Shown here piece after piece: positions 28,975 to 37,973 of a DNA stretch of 64,000 nt. The notes under the pieces are model-generated. The model had not been told where the DNA came from. It did no database searches and worked only from the letters and a program-made list of their open reading frames with translations. The position numbers and the translations under genes are program-made. The first letter of the stretch is position 1. The number at the start of each line of letters is the position of its first letter. The stretch comes from Aquipluma nitroreducens (GTDB lineage: Bacteria > Bacteroidota > Bacteroidia > Bacteroidales > Prolixibacteraceae), in the NCBI RefSeq assembly GCF_009689585.1, contig NZ_AP018694.1:4889501-4953500 (forward strand), read 5' to 3'.

Positions 28975-31900
28975 ATGAAAAAACTAACACTCATTTTATC
29001 CCTATTCATATTCGTACAGGTGCTTTTTGCTCAAAACAAAGCAACCATTACCGAAGAAAGCAGAGAGATGATCACTTATCCGTACAGCGATCCAAATCCA
29101 ATACCAATCCTGACCGGCAAAGGATTTAAGGTCTATCCTTATTTTACTTTTGATGGATATACCCTGACCCCACAAAAGCAAATGTGGAAAGTTATCAAAC
29201 TCGAAAATCAGTATATCGAAGTCTATATTTTGCCTGAAATTGGCGGTAAAATCTGGGGAGCAATCGAGAAATCTACCGGCAAGGAATTTATCTACAACAA
29301 TGATGTCGTGAAGTTCCGGAATATTTCTATGAGAGGCCCATGGACTTCCGGAGGAATAGAATTTAATCTGGGATTAATTGGTCATTCGCCGGCAACTGCA
29401 AGTCCGGTTGATTATCTGACGAGGGAAAATGCTGATGGAAGCGTGAGTTGCATTGTCGGCAATATGGATTTGCCTTCGCGCACACAATGGAGGGTTGAAG
29501 TTCGACTTCCAAAAGACAAAGCATATTTTGAAACCATTCCATTATGGAACAATCCAACGCCGTTATCGCAATCGTATTATTGCTTTATGACTGGGGCTGC
29601 GGCAGTTTCAGATGATCTGGAATTTTTCTACCCTGGAAACCAGGAGCTTGAACACAGTGGACAGGTAAAATCTTATCCAGAACAGGATGGACACAATAAA
29701 TCAATTTATAAGAACAATGCCTACGATTCGCATACCTCCATTCATGTTGTCGGTGATTATAATGATTATATGGGCGGATATTACCATAAATCGGAATTCG
29801 GTTTTGGTCATTGGGCTTTATACAACGATATGCCAGGTCGAAAAAACTGGCTTTGGGCATTGTCGCGCGAAGGTGAAATATGGAAAGACCTGCTAACAGA
29901 CAAACATGGTCAATACATGGAATTTCAGGCCGGACGAACCTTTAACCAGTATTCACAAGGCTCATTTCGAAGTCCGATCAAGGAAATGCCTTTTAATCCG
30001 GGAGTCACTGATCAATGGAAGGAAATCTGGTTTCCGGTAAAAGATATTGGCGGCTTAAAAGAAGTTTCGCCAATGGGAGTGTTGAATGTGAAACATGCAA
30101 ACGGAAAACTTGAAATTGGAATTAATGCCCTGGCATTTGTTCAGGCAAAATTGGTTGTTAAATCGAATGGCAAAGAAATTTATTCCGGGGATAAAAGTTT
30201 CAAACCAATGGATGTATTTAAAACTTCTATTGTGTTGGATGAAAATGCTCCTTATCAAGTCACGGTTGAAGGAATGGATCTGGTTCATAATTCGATCAAC
30301 AAAAACCTGATCAAACGTCCATTTGCAACCACAATACCTGCCGATCCTTCCAGTGCTTCCGGTTTATTTCAGGATGGAATACAGTTTAAAGAAAACCGAG
30401 ATTATGTTCCAGCCAAAAAAAGTTTATTAAAATGCATGAAGACAGATCCGTTATATATTGATGCGATGGCTGCTTTGACCGAAATTTATTACCGGAGCAA
30501 TCAGCTTGATTCAGCCTTGTACTATGCCAACCGGGCATTACAGCTTGACGCTTATCATCCGGCTGCCAATTATTACGCCGGAATAACTTATCGCGCGCAA
30601 GGCGATTTGATTGATGCGCTTGAGTCGCTCGGATGGGCAGCCCGATCAATGGAATTTCGTTCGGCAGCATATTCCCTGATGGCTGGCATCGAACTTCAAT
30701 TGAACAATCTGGATTTGGCCGAGCATTATGCAAACCAATCGTTAGACTTTAACCGCTTCAACTTTAATGCATTTAAAGTTTTGGTTATTGTTTACAGGCA
30801 ACAGGGAAATCCTGATTTAGCAGACAAAATGACTGAAAATATCCTGGCTTTAGATCCGCTGAATCATTTTGCCGGTTCTGAACATTATCTATTACATCCT
30901 TCTTCCGAAAATTTATCCTCGTTTAAGTCAGCCATCAGGAACGAATTGCCCTATCAGACTTATCTGGAGCTGGCAATCGATTATTATAATTTTGGACAGA
31001 AAGCAGATGCGATTCAGGTTCTTGATAATGCGCCTGTTCAACCCCTGGTTTTGCTTTGGAAAGCTTTCCTGAAGGGCGATCCATCTTTGTTAACTGATAT
31101 AGCGAAGGAGTCTCCAGCCTTTGTATTTCCATATCGGACCGAAACTGTTTCAGCTTTAAACTGGGCAATTGGCAATAATGACAATTGGAAATTTAAATAT
31201 TATCTGGGCCTGAATTTATGGGGAATTCAGCGGGAAGACGATGCCCGAAAATTATTCGCGGCCTGCAAACAGGAACCTGATTTCCCAACTTTCTATTTGA
31301 CGAGAGCAGATCTCGAAAAACAAACCGATCCAAAGCAGGAACTTAACGATCTGAAAACAGCTCATCAGCTTGCACCGAATGACTGGCGTGCATCGATCCA
31401 GTTAATAGAAGCCTACATTTCAAGAGAAGATTATATAACAGCATGGCCACTTTCAACCGAAGCGACAAAAAATTTTCCTGAAAATTACAATCTGGCCTTG
31501 CAATTAGCCAGAGTCCAGTTAGGTAACAATCAATATGAAGCCTGTCTGAAAACACTCGAAAAAACCCACATTCTTCCATTTGAAGGATCCACTCAGGGGA
31601 AATACGTTTACGAACAGGCATACATGCTGTTAGCAATCGACTTGATGAATAAAAGGAAATTTAAGGAAGCGCTGGTAAAACTTGAAAAATCGAAAGCATG
31701 GCCCGAAAATCTGGGAGTAGGTGCACCATATGAACCGGATAACCGGATGCAGGATTACCTTGAAGCAATTTGTCAGGATAAATTAGGCAGAGCCAGTGAT
31801 GCAGTAGAGCTGAGATCCTCTGTTCTGAACTATACCAAAACACATTACAACGATTCAGCGAACTCGTTTAATAACCTGTTTGCACTTTTGATTTTTAAAC

Positions 31901-32091
31901 AGCGGGGTGAAACAGAGTCGGCCAATGCTTTGATTAAGAGAATAAAAGAGTCTGATAGATATACAAACCCAGTACAGCAATGGATTGTCGCTTATTTTAT
32001 GAACGATACGGCAACCTGCCAAAATCTTGAAATGAATTTTTTGAAAAACAATTACTATACAATACTAACGAATGCCATAAATCAGAAATAG
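28975..32091 (+). CDS. DUF5107 domain protein with C-terminal TPR repeats
   Basis: A 1038-residue secreted protein (signal peptide ending about LFAQ, residue 20). Residues about 25-350 form the DUF5107 region (ITYPYSDPNPIPIL, YILPEIGGKIWGAIEKSTGK, SPATASPVDYLTRENADGSV), resembling a galactose-mutarotase-like beta-supersandwich. From about 455 on there are helix-rich TPR repeats (DAMAALTEIYYRSNQLDSAL, YYANRALQLDAYHPAANYYA). Such proteins are common in Bacteroidota glycan loci; sugar binding or catalysis by the N-terminal domain is suspected. Its operon with DUF4832 and creatininase genes suggests joint action. Confidence 0.82.
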   Translation: MKKLTLILSLFIFVQVLFAQNKATITEESREMITYPYSDPNPIPILTGKGFKVYPYFTFDGYTLTPQKQMWKVIKLENQYIEVYILPEIGGKIWGAIEKSTGKEFIYNNDVVKFRNISMRGPWTSGGIEFNLGLIGHSPATASPVDYLTRENADGSVSCIVGNMDLPSRTQWRVEVRLPKDKAYFETIPLWNNPTPLSQSYYCFMTGAAAVSDDLEFFYPGNQELEHSGQVKSYPEQDGHNKSIYKNNAYDSHTSIHVVGDYNDYMGGYYHKSEFGFGHWALYNDMPGRKNWLWALSREGEIWKDLLTDKHGQYMEFQAGRTFNQYSQGSFRSPIKEMPFNPGVTDQWKEIWFPVKDIGGLKEVSPMGVLNVKHANGKLEIGINALAFVQAKLVVKSNGKEIYSGDKSFKPMDVFKTSIVLDENAPYQVTVEGMDLVHNSINKNLIKRPFATTIPADPSSASGLFQDGIQFKENRDYVPAKKSLLKCMKTDPLYIDAMAALTEIYYRSNQLDSALYYANRALQLDAYHPAANYYAGITYRAQGDLIDALESLGWAARSMEFRSAAYSLMAGIELQLNNLDLAEHYANQSLDFNRFNFNAFKVLVIVYRQQGNPDLADKMTENILALDPLNHFAGSEHYLLHPSSENLSSFKSAIRNELPYQTYLELAIDYYNFGQKADAIQVLDNAPVQPLVLLWKAFLKGDPSLLTDIAKESPAFVFPYRTETVSALNWAIGNNDNWKFKYYLGLNLWGIQREDDARKLFAACKQEPDFPTFYLTRADLEKQTDPKQELNDLKTAHQLAPNDWRASIQLIEAYISREDYITAWPLSTEATKNFPENYNLALQLARVQLGNNQYEACLKTLEKTHILPFEGSTQGKYVYEQAYMLLAIDLMNKRKFKEALVKLEKSKAWPENLGVGAPYEPDNRMQDYLEAICQDKLGRASDAVELRSSVLNYTKTHYNDSANSFNNLFALLIFKQRGETESANALIKRIKESDRYTNPVQQWIVAYFMNDTATCQNLEMNFLKNNYYTILTNAINQK

Positions 32092-32232
32092 AAACGAGCC
32101 ATGAGAGATAATCTCACCCAGACGAATGATTATCGATGGCGAGTTCCATGTGGCAATTAAAAAACAAATTATAAACACATGAAAATAGGGTAATTATTTT
32201 ACTTAAATACTTATCTAATAAGACCTAAAACT

Positions 32233-34413
32233 ATGCTTATAAATATTCGAATTACTTTGGTATTTTGTTTGGTCGTCTTCTTCCAGATGGGAATGATACG
32301 AGCTTCCGAAAAACTTCCGGTTCCGTTTAAAATCCTGCCACAACCTCAAAATATTGAATTGCTGAAAGGTACTGGACTTGAATCTGGTAAATTGCAGAAC
32401 CTCATTTTAAAGGGAGGACTTAAGCCGCCAGTAATGGGCGAAATTCTTTCTCATCTTACCATTGGGAAATCAGCTGAAAAAGGTTCACTTTCTCTTGTGC
32501 TCGATACGGCTTTCTCTGCATTTCCATCTGAAGAAGGATATGTTTTGACTATTACCGGCGGGAAGGCGGAGATTATTTCAAGAGGGGAGGCTGGTTTATT
32601 TTATGGTTGTCAGTCGCTCGAACAACTTCTTGAAGATGCCAGGGATTTCCAAAAGCCAGTTCCATCCTGCAAAATAACTGATTTTCCAGCGCTCTCATAC
32701 CGTGCTGTACATTTTGATGTTAAGCATCACCTCGATCACATGAATTATTATTATGAAAGCATCGACAGGTTGGCCCGATATAAAATAAATGCTGTGGTAT
32801 TTGAGTTCGAAGATAAACTCAGATATCAACGTCAACCGTTAGTCGGTGCTCCTCAGTCGATCAGCATTGATGAAATGGCTGCACTAACGCGATATGCCAG
32901 AGAAAGACACATCGAAATTACACCACTTGTTCAGGGCCTGGGACATGCGACCTTTATTCTTAAACATCAGGAATATGAAGGTCTGCGTGAATTATCGTGG
33001 AACACCTGGGCATTTTGTCCGCTACATGAAGGCACATATCAGGTTCTGTTCGATCTTTACAGAGATGCTATCGAAGCAACGCCGGGTTCAAAATACCTGC
33101 ATATCGGTGGCGATGAGATTGGAAATATCGGCTTGTGTCCCCGTTGCAAACCGATGGCCGATAAAGAAGGTATGCTGAGTCTGAGTCTTTACTGGCTGAA
33201 AAGAGTGTGCGAATTTGCAAAAGAAAATAACCGAATCCCCATATTTTGGGATGATATGCCTTTAAAACATGGAGGAGTATATGAAAGTACATATAGCGAT
33301 GAGGTGACTAAATCTGAAGCTGACAAAGCCTGGGAGAAAGGTATTCCAAAACTCGATGCTCTGCTTTCAGATTTTCCTAAGAATTGTGTTTATATGCGCT
33401 GGAATTATTCAATAGCCATGCAACCGGGAAATATTCATGCACTCGACTGGTACAAAAGCCGCGGACTAAAAGCCATGATTGCCACGGCAACGAATCCTGG
33501 AGGAGGAATGATGTTTGCTGCGGATGAACGGGATAAAGGTTCGGCCTCTGCGGGTATTATAACCATCAAAAGCTTTATACAACTGGCGGCAGAAAGAAAA
33601 ATCGATGGAGCACTTTGTACAGCATGGGATGATGCTTCGCCCCACATGGAGAATTATTGGCGCGGGTTCATTGCGTCAGCGGAATATTGCTGGTTTCCTG
33701 AAGGACGAACACTGGAAGAATATGATAATGCATGGCTTCAAAGAGAGTTTGGAGTAACAATGACTGATTATGTTGGTTTTAACAGACAGTTATACACTGG
33801 TTCAGATTTATGGTACGAAGCATTTTTCAGGAATGGTAATCTTTTAAGTGATGAGAATGTGTTGCAAAGTATGATGCGAGTTGAACATTGGCTCCCTGTA
33901 TTAGAGGGGCAGGAAAAAAAGCAATTTGATTATACCACTAAATTGATTGAATTGCCAGATCCGAAATCGCCAGGTTCCTGGAGCATAAAGTACAAGGACC
34001 GACTCGACCGGTCTCTTATTGAAATGAATAATTATAAGGCATTATCAACCAGGTTGGTTGAACTGTATAATTCATCAAAAAGGAAAAGATATTACTGGGA
34101 ATTGTCAATGGCCTTGTATGATTTTCAAATGACATCACCAAGGTTGTTACTTGCACTTAATCGGTGTGATACTGCTGATAAAGTTAAACGTAATGAAGGA
34201 ATTGAAAAGGTTCATCTGGCCATGGAGGATTTTAACCGGGTCTGGGAAAAGCTAAAGCAGGTATATGGAAAAACACGTTTTATTTCTTATCCGACCAATT
34301 ATATCCCCGACAGGTATTTTCATCTTGCAAGCCAGCGTGAGGATTTAAGCTGGATGATTCAGCCAGAAGAGATGTATCATGCGATGATTGAAAAATGGCT
34401 GCAAAACCAATAA
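32233..34413 (+). CDS. GH20-family beta-N-acetylhexosaminidase-like protein
   Basis: A 726-residue secreted protein (signal segment 8-24). An N-terminal GH20b-like domain (about 30-150; ILPQPQNIELLKG and GLFYGCQSLEQLL) precedes the catalytic barrel (YRAVHFDVKHHL onward). YLHIGGDEIGNIG carries the Asp294-Glu295 pair of the substrate-assisted GH20 mechanism. The barrel is variant: FDVKHHL replaces the common DxxRHF, and the C-terminal 200 residues are helical. It should remove terminal GlcNAc or GalNAc, feeding the NagB-like/PfkB pathway just downstream. Confidence 0.8.
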   Translation: MLINIRITLVFCLVVFFQMGMIRASEKLPVPFKILPQPQNIELLKGTGLESGKLQNLILKGGLKPPVMGEILSHLTIGKSAEKGSLSLVLDTAFSAFPSEEGYVLTITGGKAEIISRGEAGLFYGCQSLEQLLEDARDFQKPVPSCKITDFPALSYRAVHFDVKHHLDHMNYYYESIDRLARYKINAVVFEFEDKLRYQRQPLVGAPQSISIDEMAALTRYARERHIEITPLVQGLGHATFILKHQEYEGLRELSWNTWAFCPLHEGTYQVLFDLYRDAIEATPGSKYLHIGGDEIGNIGLCPRCKPMADKEGMLSLSLYWLKRVCEFAKENNRIPIFWDDMPLKHGGVYESTYSDEVTKSEADKAWEKGIPKLDALLSDFPKNCVYMRWNYSIAMQPGNIHALDWYKSRGLKAMIATATNPGGGMMFAADERDKGSASAGIITIKSFIQLAAERKIDGALCTAWDDASPHMENYWRGFIASAEYCWFPEGRTLEEYDNAWLQREFGVTMTDYVGFNRQLYTGSDLWYEAFFRNGNLLSDENVLQSMMRVEHWLPVLEGQEKKQFDYTTKLIELPDPKSPGSWSIKYKDRLDRSLIEMNNYKALSTRLVELYNSSKRKRYYWELSMALYDFQMTSPRLLLALNRCDTADKVKRNEGIEKVHLAMEDFNRVWEKLKQVYGKTRFISYPTNYIPDRYFHLASQREDLSWMIQPEEMYHAMIEKWLQNQ

Positions 34414-34507
34414 ATTGATCTTGTAAAAATCCATTATTGAGTTTGATACTCTATGGATTACAAATAACAGACATTCTGTAATTACAAAGAACAATTAATA
34501 TTATAAG

Positions 34508-35398
34508 ATGAATAAAAAAAAATTATACCACTGGTGTAGCATTCCGGTCAATGAGTTGGAGAATCACCCAAAGCTTAAAACGCCCTTCCGTATGGTTAAG
34601 GATTCGTCCGAAATGGGGGAAGTAATGGCGCGCGATTTTGTGGAAGAAATTAAGCAGGCCAATCATGATGGGCGTTCAATTAGAGCAATTGTTCCCTGCG
34701 GTCCGAAATGCTGGTACGCTCCGTTTGCCCGGATGGTCAACCATGAGAAAGTTTCATTAAAAAGCCTCACCGTTTTTCATATGGACGAATGTCTTGACTG
34801 GCAAGGAGAGCTTTTGGCAAGGAACGACCCGTATAATTTCCGGACATTCATGGAAACCTATTTTTATGGCAACATTCTGCCAGAGTTTTCAGTACCTGTG
34901 CCACAGCGTTTCTTTCCTGAGCTGCGGTTGATTGACCTGATTAAAGGAAGGATTGCTGAGGCACCAATTGATATTACTCTAGGAGGATGGGGACAGGATG
35001 GACATATTGCTTACAACCAGGCCCGACGTCACCCATTTAGCAAAATCTCTATTGAAGATTTACGAAATTCCGGATTAAGGATACAGGAGAATAACCTGGA
35101 TACAATTATCGCCCTTGGGCAACGCTCGTTTGGTGCAGCTTACCAGTTTGTTCCGCCCATGTCAATCACCCTTGGAATAAAAGAATGTTTATCGGCAAAA
35201 AAAATACGTTTATACAGCGATACAGGCAGTTGGAAACAAACAGCCTTACGGATAGGACTTTTCTCTGAAGTTACTGCTGAATATCCAATTACACTTCTTC
35301 AGAATCATCCGGATGCGCTGATAACTGCAACAATCGAAACTGCTTCGCATCCAATTTCAGAGCACCCGGAATGGGAATTTAAAGGCATCAACGTATGA
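34508..35398 (+). CDS. NagB-like amino-sugar-phosphate deaminase
   Basis: A 296-residue protein of the NagB fold. LTVFHMDECLDW carries the base Asp, and LGGWGQDGHIAYNQA is the active-site loop with both Asp and His retained (unlike the NagB-like protein at 954). The sequence is longer than classical NagB and diverged in the C-terminal half. The stop overlaps the start of the PfkB kinase by four bases (ATGA), so the two are coupled. Deamination of a GlcN-6-P or GalN-6-P type substrate is the likely reaction. Confidence 0.82.
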   Translation: MNKKKLYHWCSIPVNELENHPKLKTPFRMVKDSSEMGEVMARDFVEEIKQANHDGRSIRAIVPCGPKCWYAPFARMVNHEKVSLKSLTVFHMDECLDWQGELLARNDPYNFRTFMETYFYGNILPEFSVPVPQRFFPELRLIDLIKGRIAEAPIDITLGGWGQDGHIAYNQARRHPFSKISIEDLRNSGLRIQENNLDTIIALGQRSFGAAYQFVPPMSITLGIKECLSAKKIRLYSDTGSWKQTALRIGLFSEVTAEYPITLLQNHPDALITATIETASHPISEHPEWEFKGINV

Positions 35399-36486
35399 GA
35401 ACACTTAAGTCTGTAAACGCCCGGTGTTACAACCATATTGTGGGAACCGGCGGTATTGGTTCGGGCATCTTCTTTTCGCTCGAAGGTGGCCACACTCTTG
35501 GGCGCAACGAGAGCCGGATGGGAAAGCTTGAACCTTTCGGGGATTTCTGCAAACAGCACATCATCATGCACTACATAGCGGTATTGCTGGGTGCAGGCAA
35601 AACAGGCTCATTTCATTCTTTTCCTATTGGTAAAATTGGGAACGACGATATTGGCTACCGTTTACGCCTGATGATGGAAAAAGCAGGAATGGATACCAGT
35701 CATGTTACGGTCAGCAATAATGCCGCCACGCTTTTCAGCGTATGTTTTCAATATCCCGATCATTCAGGTGGAAACATCACAAGCGCGAACAGCGCCAGTA
35801 ATTTGGCTCAATCTTCCGATATTGATGCCTATTTTGAAAATTATCAAATGGTCGGTAAAGAAGGCATTGTTCTGGCCGCGCCTGAAGTACCGGTAGCAAC
35901 CCGAATCCGTCTGCTGGAACAAGGCAGAAAACACAAAATGTTGACTGTAGCATCAGTGCTCTCTACTGAAGTTGAAGAGTTTGAGCGATTGAAAGGCTTT
36001 GAGCTTACAAGTCTTTTGGCGGTTAATATCGATGAAGCCCAATGTATTGGTGAGATAGAAGGAGACCAGCCAGATACCGATATTATTGTTCAGGCTTGCA
36101 CCTCCCGATTACAAAAAGCAAATCCTGAAATGCAAGTGCTGATAACTGATGGTTCACGAGGTAGTTATTGCTATTACAAGGGCCAAACTGAGTTTACGCC
36201 CTCCCTACAAACAACTGTTGTTTCAACCGCAGGGGCAGGCGATGCTTTTCTTTCAGGAACCATTACCGGCCTTTGTTGTGGTTTGCCGCTAACCAAAGGT
36301 TTTAGTTCCGGAGACCTGAAAGAATTCCCACTGCAAACAGCTGTTGAACTGGGAACAATACTGGCTTCTTTTTCAGTCACCTCGGCTGATACGATACACG
36401 AGGGAGCTAATGCGGCATCACTTGGCAATTATATCCGACAGTCAGATCTGTCGATGTCTGAGACGTTTGAAAAAATATTTACGTAA
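35395..36486 (+). CDS. PfkB-family carbohydrate kinase
   Basis: A 363-residue ribokinase-fold kinase, slightly longer than the usual 300-320 residues. GTGGIGSGIFFSLEGGHTLG is the N-terminal glycine-rich start, and TTVVSTAGAGDAFLSGTITG contains the GAGDAF anion hole and catalytic Asp. It is coupled to the upstream NagB-like gene by a four-base overlap, and a PIG-L deacetylase follows. That context points to phosphorylation of a free amino sugar. The substrate is inference. Confidence 0.83.
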   Translation: MRTLKSVNARCYNHIVGTGGIGSGIFFSLEGGHTLGRNESRMGKLEPFGDFCKQHIIMHYIAVLLGAGKTGSFHSFPIGKIGNDDIGYRLRLMMEKAGMDTSHVTVSNNAATLFSVCFQYPDHSGGNITSANSASNLAQSSDIDAYFENYQMVGKEGIVLAAPEVPVATRIRLLEQGRKHKMLTVASVLSTEVEEFERLKGFELTSLLAVNIDEAQCIGEIEGDQPDTDIIVQACTSRLQKANPEMQVLITDGSRGSYCYYKGQTEFTPSLQTTVVSTAGAGDAFLSGTITGLCCGLPLTKGFSSGDLKEFPLQTAVELGTILASFSVTSADTIHEGANAASLGNYIRQSDLSMSETFEKIFT

Positions 36487-36519
36487 ATAAAAATATATGA
36501 GTATCCGTTAATATGCCTA

Positions 36520-36617
36520 AAGTCATTAAAAAGTCATTCAATTGTCATTTAGTAGTCATTAAGTTGCTTTGAAACGACAATTGACAACAGAATGACTATG
36601 AATGACAATAATTGACT
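36520..36617. promoter_or_regulatory. 11-bp-periodic GTCAT array with inverted half (Pho-box-like or hairpin)
   Basis: Four seven-base units ending GTCAT (AAGTCAT, AAGTCAT, TTGTCAT, TAGTCAT) start at 36520, 36531, 36542 and 36553, each followed by a four-base spacer, giving an exact 11-base period. This is the geometry of the PhoB box (7-bp direct repeats with 4-bp spacers, consensus CTGTCAT). The complementary TGAC core recurs at 36582, 36593, 36603 and 36613, so the two halves also form an imperfect inverted repeat around a roughly 30-base loop. It lies between the PfkB stop and the 103-residue gene. Operator array and RNA hairpin are both possible. Confidence 0.6.
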
Positions 36618-36671
36618 GCTGCAAAAGGCAAAATAGGTCTATAAACGGACAATCAATTAAAAATAAATATC

Positions 36672-36983
36672 ATGAGCTATAAATTACGATTTGTACAAAA
36701 GTTTGAACTGGGCAGATCTCCCGAGTTCCTGGCTATTGAGAAGCAATTTGCCCTGTTTGAAGAGCAATATCCGGAGTTTCCGAAAGGCAAACGTTACCTG
36801 CCGCTAACAGGTATGCATCCATCCAATACCCTGATCTGGGAAAGTGATTTTGATTCCCTGGACGAACTTCACAAGGCACATCAATTTCTGATGGAAGATA
36901 ACCGTCACGAAGAATTATTCCGAAAACAAGCTGAGTATATGCTTGATGCCTATACTGAAATTTACCGCCCGTATGATTCCTAA
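36672..36983 (+). CDS. Small uncharacterised protein (103 aa), possibly ferredoxin-like alpha/beta-barrel
   Basis: A 103-residue soluble protein with no signal peptide. It starts MSYKLRFVQKFELGRSPEFL and includes LIWESDFDSLDELHKAHQFL before an acidic C-terminal helix. The alternation of beta strand and long amphipathic helix resembles dimeric alpha/beta-barrel (NIPSNAP/ABM-like) proteins, but no family is firmly recognised. It lies after the GTCAT array and 28 bases before the PIG-L deacetylase, so it should be cotranscribed with the deacetylase. Function unknown. Confidence 0.75.
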   Translation: MSYKLRFVQKFELGRSPEFLAIEKQFALFEEQYPEFPKGKRYLPLTGMHPSNTLIWESDFDSLDELHKAHQFLMEDNRHEELFRKQAEYMLDAYTEIYRPYDS

Positions 36984-37011
36984 AAAAACAATAACCTTAA
37001 AATTATAAGTG

Positions 37012-37839
37012 ATGAAAATATATCCAATACAAGAGATTATTCCTGAAAAAAACATCGTTGTGTTTTCTCCTCATTTCGACGATGTTCTGTTTATGCTTGG
37101 AGGTTACATCCTTGAACTTAAAAAGGCAGGCTTGCTTGACACAAAACATTTTCACGTCAACTTGTTGTTTTCAAGGAGCAACTACCAGGCAGGCTCTGGT
37201 TCAGCCAATTTTGATACAAGCCTGCAACGTATAAAACTGGCAACCGGCAACCGGATTATTGAAGATCAGGATTGCCTCAACGAGATGCTTGGAGCTTTTA
37301 ATTACATCTACCAGATTATCGGAGAAGGGGAGTGTCTTACACGGGGTAAAGCTATGGCTGACAGTGAAATGGAATTTCCTCATGGCATGTATGAGGACTT
37401 TTCGCCGGACGATGAACTGATTTTTGAACGGATGAAGCAACGGGTAGGTAAATGGGCAGTGCAGGAAAATACAGCACTGATTTTTCCTATGGCCATCAAA
37501 GAACACATTGATCATTTTATTACCCGCGAAGCCGGACTGGTAGTAGCCAAAGAATTGGGAAATACAGCTAAAGCCAAATTTTACTTTCAGGAAGACAAAC
37601 CATACGGGGGCATAGCAACTGTGGAAGAATTAGGCCGGATTGAAGATTTTATTCATGATAACCAACTGGAAAGCCGTCTGTATGCTTATGATCCACAATC
37701 AATAATAGATTTGGCATTTAAACATTACATCAGTCAGGTCGAAGAGGTTTATAAAGCAGGTATTCTGGGTCGCGCTGAATTCTTGAAAGAAAAAATGCAG
37801 GATAGCAATTATCTTGATCGGATATGTGTGTGGAAGTAA
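37012..37839 (+). CDS. PIG-L family deacetylase
   Basis: A 275-residue protein. A GTG lies one codon earlier (37009), but ATG 37012 is preferred. VVFSPHFDDVLFMLGG carries the PHxDD zinc motif (Pro20, His21, Asp23, Asp24), and KEHIDHFITREAG supplies the downstream His. PIG-L/LmbE enzymes remove N-acetyl groups from GlcNAc-containing substrates. There is no signal peptide, so it should act in the cytoplasm. With the NagB-like and PfkB genes upstream it suggests a route in which the acetyl group is removed before or after phosphorylation. Confidence 0.83.
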   Translation: MKIYPIQEIIPEKNIVVFSPHFDDVLFMLGGYILELKKAGLLDTKHFHVNLLFSRSNYQAGSGSANFDTSLQRIKLATGNRIIEDQDCLNEMLGAFNYIYQIIGEGECLTRGKAMADSEMEFPHGMYEDFSPDDELIFERMKQRVGKWAVQENTALIFPMAIKEHIDHFITREAGLVVAKELGNTAKAKFYFQEDKPYGGIATVEELGRIEDFIHDNQLESRLYAYDPQSIIDLAFKHYISQVEEVYKAGILGRAEFLKEKMQDSNYLDRICVWK

Positions 37840-37973
37840 AATTTGTACAAAAAGTTAAACACTCTAATAAATTAGAAAATGAAAGATACGCTTCAACATA
37901 CTATACCGAATCACATTGCGTGCTTTAGAGCAAACTTTAGATTATAATCATTTTGCTTTAAACTCTTACCATT

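Noticed and set aside
36520-36617. CRISPR array
   Set aside because: Repeat units are only seven bases with four-base spacers, far too short for CRISPR, and no cas genes are near.
36487-36671. Rho-independent terminator for the PfkB gene
   Set aside because: The inverted repeat there is long and AT-rich with a roughly 30-base loop and no T-run, so it was listed as a regulatory array instead.
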